NCBI GenBank assembly: GCA_020744225.1
Contig: JAGMWG010000013.1
Coordinates: forward strand, 744,001 to 808,000
DNA length: 64,000 bases
Source: Paraphoma chrysanthemicola
Taxonomy: Eukaryota > Ascomycota > Dothideomycetes > Pleosporales > Phaeosphaeriaceae
Direction: 5' to 3'
Of this stretch, positions 1-13,762 are shown piece by piece; position 1 is the stretch's first letter; every line of letters starts with the position of its first letter. Position numbers and translations under genes: made by a program. A model generated the notes under the pieces. The model saw nothing but the letters and a program-made list of their open reading frames with translations. It ran no database searches and was not told the origin of the DNA.

Positions 1-3000
1 TGCTTGTTGTGCAACTTGAGCAGCGACATGAACGTTTGGAAAAACACTCGTCGTGGTGTGGGTGCATCGCTCACAGCCTTGATAGTAGCATCGAGCTGCT
101 CGCGAGTTTCCTGGTTCTGCCATGCATCGAACACGCGCCAGGTCGATTCCAGGTAGAGATCGTTGAAGTTCTCATGCTTGGCGAAATCACTCAAGATCTC
201 CCACTGCTGCAGCTTTTGGGCGCAAATCACCCAGTGGTCTTCCCAAAGCATGTACTCGCCGGTCGAGAAGGGCAGTACCGATGTTCGTGCTTTGATCTGG
301 GCTGCTTCGTACATCTGCTGGGCCTTATCCCAGATACCGCACTGCTCGTACGACAGTGCGGCATTACTCTCGATGAATTGGCATCGTCGCCGCCAGGTCC
401 CGTAGAACAGATCGTCTTCCTGTAATCCGCTATAAATCTCAAGGAGAGCGTCCAGGTTGCTCTCCCTCAATTTCTCTACATCGACAACCGGCGAGATCGC
501 AGAGTCTTCCATATACACAGCTGCGGTGTACCAGGCGTTGTAAGTCTGAGCCAAATACTTCATGATGTGCGGCGGGAACTTCACTCGCGGACGTGCGTGC
601 ACAATCGCGTCCAGCATTGTCGCGACGCAGTTAGGTCGCTTGTCGAGCTGACGCGAGTGGTAGTCCTTCGTGAGCAATGCTGCCATGCCCTTCTCGAGGT
701 CGCTTTGATCGTCCTTGGTCAATGCAGTCCACGCAAGCGGGAAGAATGCAACCCAGATGTCGTTCGCCAGGTTGCTATCGGTGTGTTGCAGATGTCCAAG
801 CGGCTCAAAGATGTCTTTGATCTTGACATCGGCAAGCTGATTGCAGAAGCGACGATGGCCATTGACCAGATTCTCCAGCTCATCATTGACCATCACATCC
901 GCGATCCTGGGGTCTTTGCTATAAGTTCCGAACAAAGTTGTCGGCTGCATGAGACGGAAGTCTTCGGGATGCAATTGAGCTGGCGTGTTCATCTCAATCG
1001 AACCAAACATTAGATGGATCACCTGGGACAGCCAATAACTGTCAGACAGAGTATCCCAATTCTGGCTAGCAAGCACGTAGCTCAGACGGCTTGCCGCTGT
1101 ACGGCTCAAGCTCTTGTCGAAAATCGTCATATATCGATTGCGCATCTCGACGTCCTGCGCTCGGGTGCCGATGAGGAAAGCATGTTCCATGCGCACTGTA
1201 AGCTCAGACCTGGTAATCTTGGGATCCTCGTAGATCCTGATGACCAGATCTAGGAAGCGCGTTAGAAGCGATGTATCTTGTCGATGCTCGAAGAGTAACA
1301 TCTTGCTGAGCACCGCTGTCTTTTCCTTGAGTGTTGGTACAGGCTCGTTGGAGTGGAATATCCAGCCCTCGACTAGGTCTAGGACTTTCATGCACACCGA
1401 ATTAGCCTGAGATCGCTCAACGAGCGAGGCCAGAACGCTAAGATAAGGCCTACGATTTTCCCCAAGTTCACCCATCCGCGCGGCAAGAATGTCCACAGTC
1501 TTGAGAACAAGATCGGTCTGTATCTCGAGTTCACGGGGATCAGTCGGTGGATTCGCACCTTCAGGTCGCATGCCTGCCGGTACAGGCTGACCAGGCAGAC
1601 CGTTATTGCCGGCGAGATGATCCTTAGCCATCTTAGCCTGGAATGCCTTCATGATTTGCGGGATATGCTGGTCAATCTCCTCAGGTCGCTTCTGACATAA
1701 CGTCCATAGAATGTTGATTGCGCAGACGTACGAGCCGTTGGATAGGGCTTCAGTTGCTACAGCACCGAGGAAATTGACGAACTCGGTAGACGGCGACTCT
1801 TCCGTATTACCTTCGTCATCAGTGACTGGCTCTGGCATCACCTCCAAGATGCGCTTGAGGGTGGGCTGTAATTTCCGCGAGCCATCTTCTGACTCATCGA
1901 TCGCATGCAGACTGGCTTGCACATCCGCATTCTCTGAGCGGATAGGCTTCTCCAGAATTTTCTGGAATTGTGGGACGCGCTGCAGTACCCACTCATCGGA
2001 CCTGACATTGACGATGACTTTTACAATCTGTAGTGTGTTGATCATTCGAGTGTTGAACTGCTCAGGCTTGTCGTCCTGCTTCATTTCCGTGAGCAAGATC
2101 TCCTCAATCTTCTTGCTAAGCATAATATCGAGATCCAGATCATTCCATAGCCTCGGCGACAGGAGATCCTGAAGTAATTGCACTGCCTTTCTGCAGATCT
2201 CAGCCGGCTGTGGTACGTTGAGACTTGGAGCAGCAGGGTCCTTGGGCTTTGGAGAGGCGACTGGGTATCGCTCAGGCAGGTAGGCGATGAACTGGATGAG
2301 GTATTTGATGAGCATCATCCGTGTCGCAGCCGACGCAACGAATCCCTTTGGCAGCGAACCAGGAGGCACAAGGGTGCCATCGGCCTTCCTCTTTGTGGCT
2401 TGCGGCGACTGTGAAGCGCGATCAACCGCACTGCCGGCTTCGCTTGCTGTTCGTTCCTCCCACGTCCTGATCAGGCTGATCAGGTTCAGGGCAAGCTTCT
2501 TAGCATCGGTCGATGGGTTCGGTGGTTGCGCTATCTTGCTCAGAGCCGCAATGATGATGCTCGAAAGGTGCTCTCGTCCCTCGTAGAACAGGTCTGGGTG
2601 TCTGACGATGAAGTTGAAAATGCTCATAAGTTGTTGCAGATTTGAGCTCTCCTCCGAGAGGACCTTTCGTGGGTACTGTATCCATCGTGGCATCTTCGGA
2701 TCACCACCACCCATCCGCTTCTTCAGAACTGGAGCCATGAGTTCCAATGCTTGCATCACCAACGAGCGGCCCTCGTTCTGATGTGCCTTGAGGAGGGCTT
2801 GATACACCTGGATTGCGATTTTCATTGGCGTATCGAAGACTGCAATGAAGAATGCAATGAGTACGTATGCAGCGTACTTGTTGATGATGTCTTCAAGCTT
2901 GATGTAGTTCCAGGCAAACTTAATAACGTCCTTCCGGGCTTCTTGTATCATGCCTGAGTAATGTTTGAGGAGCAACGTCGTTAGCTGCAGGAGTTCCATC

Positions 3001-6000
3001 CGTGAGTGGTCCACACCAAGCTGTGCCGTTTCTTCTGAGGTATCGGTCAATGACTGAGGCCTCCACAAGCGGTTATGAATAGTCTCAGTCATGGCACGAT
3101 CCATTAGCTTCGTACCCTTTGACTTCTGATCGAATAAGCTGTCCCAATTACGTTTGACGTCCATTGCGAATATAGGATTGACGATGTAGCGGAACAGAAA
3201 AGTCTTAGTCTTCTGAGATGAGGTGCGCGAGGTGTAGAGGTCGATACACTTGTTCACAAGAGTTTTCCAATAGTCGACAGAATCACTAGACACAATCTGC
3301 TCGTAGATAAAGTCATACAAGCGCGGTGACGCCTTCAGCTCTTCAGATGTGATTGCGTCAATCAGCTCGAAGAAGAAGTCCAGACTGTTTGGCTCGTGCT
3401 TGAGATAGGTGGTGAAGATGACCATGATCTGGTCGCCAGCTTGTTCCGTGGCCAGGCGCAGTTCGGGATCGATGCTGTTGAGGCGTAATTTCTTCTCAAG
3501 TGACTTGGCTGCTTCGAAAAGCCCCTTTCTGAGATCGTCATTAGATGCGAGCCACTTGCTTGACTCCTCGAATTGGCTCAACGATTGCGCGATGTGGATA
3601 GCATTGAGTTGAGCCTGACACTTCTCTTTGTCGGAACCGTCGGGATTCATGGCACTCAAGAAGCCCGGCACGTCGTCCATTACTTGCTTCCGTAGGACAC
3701 CGCTGGCTTCATCCTGAAGTAGTTGAGCGAAGAAGCGGCCTTGTGTCTGATCCTTCAGGTTTGGGGAAAAGTAGTCCCAGGATTCCTTAGGATACATGCA
3801 GAGGTACTTGATGAGAGGCTCGCGGAATGGACTGTAGTGCGTGCGCCTCAGAGCCGTCTCTAGTTCGATGACTTTCTCAATGATCTGTTTGAGGAAAGTT
3901 GCCGCTGCGGGTGGTAGCAGATGGAAGATGTTGAAGATGCCCGTGACAATCTTCATTTTCTCATTCTGCTCGATCATCTTGAAACTGATCTTCTGCAGGC
4001 TGGTTTGATCAGCAATGCTCTTCAAGTGATCCAAAAGACGCGTTCCAATTTCAACCTTGAAGTAGTTGGTCAACAGCTTCAGAAGTCGAGCCAAGCCATC
4101 CAGATTCTCCACTGAGAGTTTTCGCGGGTCCTGGAGGTTGACCAAAATTGGCCGAAGACCACTTTGGAGCACGTCTTTTGGCAATTTGTTAGTCGCTGAG
4201 ATGACACCCGATAGCCCGATATTAGCTGCTTCGATAACCTCAGGCGACTTTGAGTACAAACACTTGAAGAAGACCGCGATGATGCGAAGGAATGTCTGGT
4301 TTGGCGGCGTCGTGCTAAACTCTGGAAAGCTTTGAGCTGTGGATAGGAGACGAATGCAAGCGACACGCAGGTTGATAATATGCTCAGCATTGCGCTGCTC
4401 AAATGGTTTGCTCGCCAGACCTTCGTCCTCCGCATCCGCAAGCGCTAATGACTCCATCAACAGCCGAGTAAGCTGATCGTTGAATTCCAGAATGTTGTTC
4501 TTCAGCTTCAGGCAAAAGGTGATGGCGTCAATATAGGCTATCTGAATGCTGAAGGGTAGCGCTCGGAGCGGTTTCGTCCAGATTGGTACAACGAGTCTGT
4601 CCTTGACGGGCATGATGAGCTCGTGAATGCCTAGACCAGTAGCATCTGCCAGGACGTGGAAAGCGTTCTGCGTGGCTTCTCGCACGCTCTTATTCATATG
4701 GGACAGATCGCCGACGAGCTGCCCACACAGGCGAAACGTGATATTATTGCCCTTCTCGAAGTCTTCCTTGGTCGTCTTCTTATGGCATCGTCGAATGAGA
4801 TCTTCTATCAAACCCTCAGCCTGTATGCGGGTTTTGGAGTCGAGATCGATGGGCATATCTTTCATGACAAAATTTAGGGCTCGGATGAGTTCGAAGTGGC
4901 GGGTGACTAGCCAGGTCTGCGGAAGCTCAAGTTGTTTGATCACAATCTCGATACCTCTAGTGCCACCCGACTTCATGAACCAGTCGTCGGCATGGCAGTT
5001 ATGGCAGAATGTGCTGGACAGCTCGTTGAAAAAAGCAAACTTTTCCAAATCTTTGTCACTCCCAAAGATGGCCTTGATGGTGTCGCGTATAGTCAGGATC
5101 GCTTGCTCGGCTGCCTCTCGAACGCCTGGGTGCTCTGATGCTAGTGATTCGCCGATGGCTTCAGAGACCACCTCGCTCTCAATCACGACAGGGCCTTCTC
5201 CTGAATGGACGTCAAAGGGTTTGTTCTTGTGCTTCACAGTTGCGAACTGTGTCCCAAGCTCTAGGAAGGTGAAGTGCTTTGCTAAATGGGTCACCAAAGC
5301 CTCTGCGTCTGCCTTCAGCTCCGGAATAGAGACGGCAAATATGCACGCTTTGAGGAGCTTCTTCAGTGTCTCGCCCTCAACACCCTTCTTGACTATCGAC
5401 TTCTCTCGCTCGGATGCGGTGAGTATGTCGGCACCAACGTCGAACTTCTTTGCGCATAAATCGTTCGCTTGCAACCGCACAAGTTGAGCGAAATCTTCCG
5501 GAAGGCTGTCAAAACCAACAAGGAGCTTCGTGTGCGCAGTGATGAGTCGAAAGGCTTGTTGCTTGTGGAAGGCATCCGCCTTCTTCGCTGCAGGTAGCTT
5601 CGGTACTTCATGAAGTTTTGCAATCGCTGTGTCGATTCCTATAGCTGCTGGAAAAGCGCGATCTTTCGTAGAGCCAATGAGCCTGATGTCGATGGACGAT
5701 TGGTCATCGGAGTACGGTTTGAAGTCCAACTCTGGTGGCCCTGTGATGAATTTGCGATTTCGACCACCGAGCTTGCCCAGAATGCGCATTGTGGTGTGGG
5801 CATGGAAATGACTATAGGGGTTTGGCCGAAGATGTTCCCACAGAGCAGCCATCAGCTCGTCAATGACAGGGGCCATGATGGGGTCGAGATAATCTGCCGT
5901 CAAATTATCCACGCAAAGTTCAAGTGTGCGCAGGCCTTGTCCGACTAAGTCTGAGCCAGCTCGAAGTGCTACCACCAGTGGTCGCATGAGGTAGCTCAGG

Positions 6001-8594
6001 TGCGGCAAGAGATTGCTCAGTCGTGCCGGTACCGTCAAAGACAACTCAACGAAGAGATCTCGCTCAGCAGGCTTCCGTGCCGTAAGCAGAAGGTTGTTGA
6101 GTACGTCCAGTAGCATCTCCAAGAGTGGCAAAATTTCTTTGTAGAGGTGCTCGAACCTGCCGCCACCTATGCTGCGGAACAGCGACCTCAGAAGTAGGAA
6201 GTAGTTCATCGGCTCTTCTGCAGTTGTCGACAGTTGTATCGATTTGGTAATAATTTTGCTGACATGAGGTAAGAGCACTTGTTCATTCTGCGCCGAGAAG
6301 AGTGTGACGGCCATGAACGAGAGCTTGAATAGGCGAAGCAGGATGGATGACTTCTTGACATCAGCGGTGCCGACTTCCTCTATGCGATCCATAAGAAATT
6401 GTAGAAGCATCCCAGAGAATGCCGGTGAGGTGGCTTCGGAAGCCAGAAGAAACTGTGGAACGTGCAGTAACGCTGGATGATCGAACATCATATCATACAA
6501 ATGGGGTATCTCGGATGAAAACACTTCGTGGAAGGTGGCCGGATCGATGTGGTGAAAAACAGTCGCAAATGTCTCGAGAAGCTCTTTCTCCTCTTTTCCG
6601 CTGGACATCATGTGCTGGTTGCCCATGAAGTCTCCAGGGGACAAGCCCTGCGTCTCCGAGATCTTGTCTGTTCCGTAGTAGCGGAACACCTTCGCTCCCT
6701 CTCTGAATAGCTTGATCAATACTTCGACTTCTTCTGCGTTGTAACCAAAAGACACTTCGTGCCAGTTAGCAGAAGCATTGGCTGGATCGATCTCATCTTT
6801 GATTTTCGTCGGATTGCAGGCTCTCAGCTGATAGAACAGATTCTTCAGGCCGTGCAGGAGATTCTTGAAGAGAAACTTGTTGTCGGCAATCGGGTCGGAG
6901 CTCCTGTCCCGCGGATTCGAAGTCTTGATGGGTGTCGCATTGAAGATGTCAATCTCGTCCCAATCCGGTGGCTGCTCCTGCACAGCCATGTGGTTCTCCT
7001 CGACTGCATCGATGGAAGGCTGATTATACTGTGCTGAAAGCTTCACAGCGTTGTGATACTGGCGGTTCATGGCAGCGAACTTGTCGCCAATGGCGTTCAG
7101 TATCATAATCAGGAAATATCGAGCGTCCTCCTTTGGTTCGAGCTTCGCAATGCACTCTGCCATATTGAGGAGCAATTTCGCGCTCATCGTCTGGAAGCTG
7201 GTGCCAGGGAACGTGTCGTGTAGATTCTTGGTATACACTTCAACGGTGCGACGGATTTGCTCCTTGGATAGTGTGTCCCGCAAATGATGGATCAGATCTG
7301 CCAGCATGCTGTACGCGAGCGGACGCATAGTCTCGTACACCGTGAGGCCATCGCCAATCAGTGTCCGCTCGTCCAGCAGCTCATCGATCTTCTTGAGAAA
7401 GATCTTCCGAAAGTTGAAGTTGATGATGTGCCTAATAGCCACCAAGAGTTCTTTCCGTGCACCACTCTTCTCGCGGGGGCAGTCTTTGAGCAATCGAACG
7501 ACGATATCCGGGAGGGTCGGCAGGAAGTCATTGAGTTGGTTCGCATATACCCTAAGCAGGTAAGCCAGAAAGCTCATGGTCTTAACTTGAGCTGTAATGA
7601 AATCGCCAAATGCTGCCCGGTTGCGGATTTCCTTGCTGACTCCAGTGAAGACCTTGCCCTGGGCCTTCGCGTCCTCGTGCGCCTTTTCTTGTGGTTTGGC
7701 TTGTAGTAAAAGCACATTCTTGATGAGCGGAACAAAAAGCTTTACGTTCTTGTTCACACAGCCGCGGTATGCTTGAAATAGCGACACCACGATGATCGGA
7801 CATTCGGCAAGCACTTTGAACGATTGCATGCCCTTCAGCAGCATGCGCGTCTGCTGGTGCTCCGAGCCAAGATCACCGGCCGAGCCAGAGGTAAGCGCGG
7901 TCGCTGGAGAACTCGGTCGCGGCGACTGCGAGTACTGGTGGTTGCTCGGTGTCGAGGGAACGCCCTGCGATGCAGGAGCTGGCGTGCTACTGTCGAAAGT
8001 GTCGTGAACGGCCTGCTCCATAGTCTCGAACATTTCTTGAATCAGATCCAAGAAGGGCTGTACTCGGTCTGCCAAAGCCTTCGTCTGATGCCGCAGGAAA
8101 TCCATGATGATCTTCATACACAGCACGGCATTGTCCTCGTTCTCCAGCTTGACGAGCCCCACGAGTTTGTCGCATATCTTCGCTGCGTGGGGTTCCACGG
8201 CTTCGACGGGGTTCATGGGAAGTCTGTGCAGTATTTCAAGCACACAATTCCGTATCCGCTACACTCCGTGTCAGTCATACGATCATTGTCGCGAGTTGCG
8301 CTCTTACCTGTTCCGGCGACGTGGATATGAAGACGGGATTTCCGTCAAGTATCTTGAGGAACACAGGCACCAGATGGTTCAGAAAGACGCCATACTGGGG
8401 GCCTTGACAATAGCTTTCGATATTGTCCCGGATGTCGATTGCCTGGGTCCCTTTTGTTCGCAGATCTGCTCGCAGTCAGCTCCTGTGCCAGACTAACATG
8501 TCGCGCGCGATATGTGCGCGCAGAGTGCTCGTCGTGTACCAGAGTTTGGATCGTCAAGCTTCGCGGCCATGGCCTCAAAATTGTGAGCCGCCAT
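1..8594 (-). CDS. TRA1: Tra1, PIKK-family SAGA/NuA4 scaffold subunit (partial, cut by left edge)
   Basis: Tra1 is the giant HEAT/FAT pseudokinase that binds transcription activators and recruits the SAGA and NuA4 acetyltransferases in the nucleus. Reading the minus strand I place ATG at 8594 and exons 8594-8540, 8465-8308 and 8258-1, with introns of 74 and 49 bp; the second has a CTGAC branch site. Spliced exon 2 reads into IRNCVLEILHRLP, a typical Tra1 N-terminal stretch, and the frame then stays open to base 1. About 2,820 codons are present. The family is near 3,800 residues, so the rest of FAT and the kinase-like domain lie beyond the window. The last visible residues (RRVFFQTFMSLLKLHNK) fit the FAT region. 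A Ser/Pro-rich insertion lies near 7870-7990. Long plus-strand ORFs inside the gene are antisense shadows. Confidence 0.93.
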
Positions 8595-9766
8595 GATGAC
8601 TGTTGGTGCAGCTTCGCAGCTGCGTGCGTCTTTTGTAGTTCCTCTATGCGGCAGCTCTCGTCGCTCGAGCGGTGCTGTTGTGATGCGCGGTGTGTTCGGG
8701 TCGAGAAGAGTGCATTGGTCGCGAGGCTTCGGAGGCCTGTCGCAAGAGCACCACGAGTGTTTTGAGGCTGGTGCTGGGTTGAATATTAAATCCGGTAGGG
8801 AATGTGTAGGCGACACGGCCTAGACGGTCATTAAAAACGTTAAGGTGGAAAAGGGACTCGTGGTGGTGCGGCGGTCGCGTCCAGCATGCGCTGGGTTATG
8901 GATTCGCGACTTGAGCTCTGCGGAGAGGGAGTGACGGGGCATGCGTTCGATACCGAAAAGGCTATGCGGTAGCTGATTGGGCAGGCGCGAAGGGGCACGC
9001 TTGCCTCTAATGCTTAGCGGTGGCGCGGCGGCCGTCGGCGTTTGAGTGGTCCGTGATATCAGATCTCTCGAAGGCAGGGTGGTGTGAATACATACGGGCT
9101 GCTGGCCAGCCAGATTTTCTCTCACACGTACATTATCACATCGTGAATACTGCAATCCGAGTTTGATGAGATCAATAGCATCTACAGCTCGTGTGGCCGT
9201 TGTGCAGACACATCTGTTGCTTGTGTTTCGCTAAGCCTGGATGGCTTCACGCAGTTCCAACGGCTTGAAAGAAACACAACAAGACTCTGAAGTTCTCCTC
9301 CCTACCAGGTTGCTTCAACGAACAACCCTTGAGCCTTACGCGTATACAGCCACGCAGCACCGTGGCCATGATTGAAAGCCGACGCTGCACTCAGACAAAA
9401 TTCAACGCAGACAATATCAAATGACGGTCAAGGTAAATCTGTGGCGTCCGGATCAATTCATCTTTCTCGCGACATCCACACATCAAATCTCCAGCACGAG
9501 GGCACGAATGCATTGCACCAAGGTCGAAAGTCAAAGAAATCTGTACATCTACTACAGCGAGATACCGCTCATCTAGCGCCCACTCCAGAAACCCCCAACA
9601 GCCATGACACACAGCAAGCTGCTCAAAGTAAACATCGCATAGTGGTACAATCCGTCCCTCCCTTTCCGTCCGTCTAGGTAGATGATCGAGATGGCGAAAA
9701 CTATATGGAGCGGATTGGCTCCATAGTCGTGATATCGCAAAGGGGTGAACCATTGATATGACCACT
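8595..9766. other. Intergenic: TRA1 promoter and COX6 3' region
   Basis: Both flanking genes are on the minus strand, so this 1.17 kb holds the TRA1 promoter and leader next to TRA1 and the COX6 3' UTR at the far end. The open frames here (for example 8820-9155 minus) have no recognisable domain and look like chance. Confidence 0.6.
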
Positions 9767-10565
9767 TTACTTCTCGTCGGGGTACAGGGCCTCCTTCAGT
9801 GGGATGCCGAGCTCCTCACGCAGCGGCTCAAGCTCCTGGAGATACTCTGTGTATTGCCCCTTGTTCTCGACCTTGAACTTGACACCTGGAACGTGTTAGT
9901 AATCACGGCAATCTGAGTGGTCCAGCCTGAGTTATGAATGAGTCTGCGAGCTGGTTGATCCTGGAGGTGATGCCAGATGTCTCGCAGGGCAGGGTTGGAT
10001 GTGGCAGGTACGTACCCTCAAAGACGCGGACGGCTGAGGGGAAGTCATTGACACGTCTGGCAGCGCGGACAGCGGCCGCGATGACCGACGGCGAGGGGAC
10101 GAGATCGTAGGCGAAGCAGTTGTTCAGATTTCGCTGAGTGCCATTAGCGTGCTGTGTCTCGATGGCACAACGCAGCTCATCCGAGGTTCGATCGGACGAT
10201 GCCGCGCCGTATCACTATCTAGTGACAAACGTACCTGAAGCTCGAAAACATCGTTGACCTTTTCGAATTCCTTTTCGTACCTGTAGATCCAATTCGTCAG
10301 CGGCGGCTCCTGACAGGCTTCATGCGGGCCAATGGCTCCACTACATTCCCCATAACCCCTCCACGACCCGTCACCACAGCCCCTCGTCGGACTTGTCGTA
10401 CCTGGCAGTGAACTCCTCAAACGTCTCCTCGGCGTGCTGGTCGCTTTTCCGGACGGCGGACTGCGAGAAGGCGCGCTGGGCGGTCCACGCAACGGGCGTC
10501 GCTCGGGATGCCGGGACTCGCGCGCCCACTCGGCTGACCTGCGACGCGGAGCGCACGAAGGACAT
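9767..10565 (-). CDS. COX6: Cytochrome c oxidase subunit Va (yeast Cox6 type)
   Basis: A nuclear-encoded, matrix-side subunit of respiratory complex IV. Four exons: 10565-10402, 10280-10235, 10133-10016 and 9885-9767. Introns are 121, 101 and 130 bp and all junctions keep frame, giving 148 residues, the length of yeast Cox6. The N-terminus (MSFVRSASQVSRVGARVP) is Arg/Ser-rich without acidic residues, as expected of a mitochondrial presequence. The mature part has the family signatures EEFTARYEKEFEKVNDVFEL, NNCFAYDLVPSPSVI and VNDFPSAVRVFEGVKFK, and ends ALYPDEK. The ATG at 10565 is preferred because the frame extension upstream begins only at a TTG. Introns interrupt nearly half of the gene, so single-frame ORF searches miss most of it. 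Confidence 0.95.
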
Positions 10566-10899
10566 TGTGCGTGTCAATTAGCTGGCGAAGAGCTTCAGGA
10601 GGGTTTGTGCAGCGATCAGAGTGTCGGTAGCTGGGCGGTGCGGCTGTGGGAGGTGGTGCGGGTGGTGCGAGATTTAGTGAGGTTCTGAAAACGAAAGCTC
10701 AGGCGATCCGACCTGCGCTCATGCCAAGCGGAAATGTGGGTCGCTCGTTCCTGAAAACTGACGACATGGCCAACTCTCTCACATGGCACGACATTTTAGT
10801 AATTGTATGTCCCAGCATAATAATCAAGCCATCTATCACGTGTAAGGCTCAGATCTTGTTGCACACAAGAAGCCTCATTTGTGATTATACATAAAAATA
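10566..10899. other. Intergenic: COX6 promoter and TFC1 3' end
   Basis: A 334 bp spacer between two minus-strand genes. It should hold the COX6 promoter and leader (GC-rich near 10570-10680) and the TFC1 3' UTR (AT-rich near 10800-10900). I see no gene. Confidence 0.6.
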
Positions 10900-13017
10900 C
10901 TACACGCGATATAGACCACCAAAAGGTGCCGGGCCCTCTGACGCTGCTCGTGCAGACACAATTGGCAGGTCCTCATCGTCAGAGTCGTCTCCTTCCTCTA
11001 GCTCACCCGCTTCGTCCACCACAGCCTGCCGGTTGCTTTCATCGTTCTCGTCATCTTCATTGGAATCGTCGACGTCTCCACCTGCGTCATCGACTTCATG
11101 CAGGATCGTCTCTGCTGTGTCTGGAATCTCTGTCATATCTTCGGGCACCTCAGCGTCCTCGGCATCCTCTTCCTCGCGTCCCTCATCATCCCTGGTATCC
11201 TGTTGCCCTTTGTCCATGGCTTCCATTTTCTCAAAGGCGTATCTGGGGTTTCTTGCCGCCCAGCGTACGCTATGCATCACATCGTGCTCCCTCTGCTTTT
11301 CTTTGTGGGTCTGACGATTGTCGACCTCGGCTTTGTAGGTGGCGGCCATTTTCTTGTCATCCCAGAGCTCCGGCCACTCGACGACACGACTGTAGATGGT
11401 GTCATCTATCTCTTTGCCCGCAATAATAGTGTTCATCTTATCCTTCAGGATGACAGTCACCTTCGCCCACGTCCCAACATGATACCATCCTTGAAAGGTC
11501 GGTGCACAGGTTCTTCGGATATCGTCCGTGGCCAGAATCTTCGCAATGAGCGGGTCGGTGATGTCGCAAAACTGGAACGTGTTGCCTGTGTCGGAGACGG
11601 TTCTGCCGTCGAACATGTGCTGTGTTTCCAGATCTTTTGCAGACATCTGACCGAGCTTCTGGACGTGCTCATCGAAAGTCTTGCCATGCTTTGCCCTGCC
11701 GGACTTCAGGTAAGACATGAAGGAGACGGTCTGGTACTTGCGGAATGAGGGATCTTTGCGCGGATCCACCCCCCAGCGCACGAGGGCCTCGCGCCACGGC
11801 CCGCTTTCGAAAAAGTATCCACAGTAGACGGCAGCTTGTCGTAATCGAGTCCGTCTATCCCAGCCAAGCTTGTTGTAGAGCAAGTGGCGCGTGATGATCG
11901 GTCGATCCTCCAATTCAGCGCGAATCTGCGCGATGAGTGTTTGAAGGTAAGGAGTGAGCGAGGATTCCGCCGGCAGATTTGGCTTGGGCCCAGCTGGCAC
12001 TTCTGCGTCAGTCGGCTTGATGATGGTGTACGAGTTGTAGGCCAAGCTCTTCTGCAGGTTGACCACGCCTTCGTCAGTGTACTTGACGTAGACATTCTGC
12101 TGGAAGCTGCTCATTTTTAGCGGAGTCTAATCATTGGAGAAGCAATATGCACCGATAATTGAAAGCTACCGGAGTCTGTATGAACTCCGCCGAGGGGCCT
12201 ACACTCTTTGCAAAGTTTGGACCGGCGGTTGTGTTGACTTGGTAGTTTTTCAGTTCGCTATCTGTTTCTTATCAGGGCTATTGTCTGTCTCATCCTGGAT
12301 GTGCTTACAGCGCATTGGCATAATGTGGTCTCTGATGTCCACCATTGTGTCATTTCGAGCTGCCGCATATTGCAAGTCCGGCATGGCTGTGTTGTTAGCT
12401 TTGACCTTTACAGCGACTGTGGTACTCACTTCGGAATCGATGAGTCTCATCTAGGATGCCGGCCAGAGTCACTTTGTAAGTGGAAGCATTGTCTTGAAGA
12501 CTGCGATATATCGCTGCAGCATCCACGTAGTTGTGCTTTGATGAAGCATGGCTTCCGTTTGGCGCCCCGGCGGTGGAGGCATCGATTGCTTCGGCGGCCA
12601 CAAAAGGTCCATCAGAGCCACGCTTGCGTTTGCGGCCAGTTCGCTTCGGCACCGTCACCTTGAGCAGCAGATTGTTGGTCGTGACTGCTGTGGAGAGCAA
12701 GCGCTTGGCGAAAGGGTCATCTGGGCGGAGCGACACAGACAGGAGCTGCTTGAACTGGTCGTCCTCTCCGCCATCGTTGGCCGGTTCCACTTTAGACCGC
12801 AGACCCTGAAAACTTTGTTAGACCCTGGTGTTGAGGTTCCATGGCCTCGTCTCACTTTGCTCAGCTTAACAGGCCCGCCTAGCGAGGTGATGCCCTTGTC
12901 GATGTTTTTGATGATGCATGGGTGCTCGACGACTGAGATGGCGCGGGAGGGGATAGGCAGCCACGGCGCATGCTGCTCTTCACCCGCCGCGCCGCTCGCA
13001 TCGTGGCCGTTGTTCAT
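10900..13017 (-). CDS. TFC1: TFIIIC tau-95-like subunit (Tfc1/Sfc1; GTF3C5 family)
   Basis: Subunit of TFIIIC, the factor that binds the A block of tRNA-gene promoters and recruits RNA polymerase III. Five exons: 13017-12856, 12805-12430, 12386-12309, 12261-12153 and 12106-10900. The four introns are only 43-50 bp; most have a clear TAAC branch site. The sum is 1,932 nt, or 643 residues, close to yeast Tfc1 (about 650). Family signatures include EHPCIIKNIDKGITSLGG near the N-terminus, TPVAFNYRFQQNVYVKYT across the fourth intron, and RPIITRHLLYNKLGWD followed by QAAVYCGYFFESGPWREAL. The C-terminus is strongly acidic (about residues 545-625), as in the family. The ATG at 13017 is the first that fits; frame upstream is unlikely to be coding. 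It shares a 745 bp divergent promoter with RTS1. Confidence 0.93.
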
Positions 13018-13762
13018 GGTGTTGAGTGTAATTTTATGAGCGCTGTAGCAGCTTCCTCTGCGGAAACAGGGATCTAGTGATATCTTGTAGTCGGCCAGAT
13101 TATCGTACCACAGCACAAAGAGCGGTAGAGGACTAGAGCACTTCTTGCTCACCCTTCCGCACCAGCTGCTCGTCTCTGCACTATCTCCGCCATGCCTCGC
13201 GCCCGTTGCAGCCGTTGTGCTCTGGCGCCGCTGCCACCAGGTCGGCGGGGTCTCTTCCACGCACACGGGCCAGCGCCTAGTACGAATCGGTCAGCACCTG
13301 GACTAGCACCCTCTCCAGGGCTGCCATCACCTGTCGCTGGGAGACGTTAGCAGGACAAGCTACTCCAGTCTGCTCTCTGCCACGCCCGCGAATCCCTTCA
13401 GCCCACTCCCACACCTCAGCCTGTCTAGTGCGTCACTCTGCCGTTGTCAGGGCCCGCTGCCGCTGCTCACCCCCTCGCGAGCTCCTCGATCCCGTCGCCG
13501 ACTCCCGCGCACCGTCCCCGTCCCCGTCCTGAACACCAACACTAGCGACGATCTGTCACGGCACGCGTCCAGCTCCATGTCGACCTGAGCCACACGCTTT
13601 CCGCCTACGGTACACTGAGCGAGCGCATTCCTGCCGTCGAGCTGCATTGGCGCTGTTGGGTTGCGACTTCACCGCGCACGCCACGAGGATAGCCCCCGGC
13701 TCGCACCCTCTCCTCCGCCTCTCCTCCGCACCGCCTGACGTGCATTTGCGCCGGCCGCAGTC
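13018..13762. promoter_or_regulatory. Divergent promoter between TFC1 (-) and RTS1 (+)
   Basis: 745 bp between two ATGs facing away from each other, so it must carry both promoters and leaders. The RTS1-proximal half (about 13260-13760) is GC- and pyrimidine-rich, typical of Pezizomycotina leaders. I see no TATA box and no convincing gene. Confidence 0.6.

Noticed and set aside
4627..5487. Plus-strand frame of 286 codons
   Set aside because: Lies antisense within TRA1, which is well supported on the minus strand; the product is Ser/Arg-rich without a domain.
10124..10577. Alternative minus-strand frames through the COX6 introns, including a TTG start at 10577
   Set aside because: Unspliced readings break the conserved Cox6 sequence; ATG 10565 with four exons gives the full family length.
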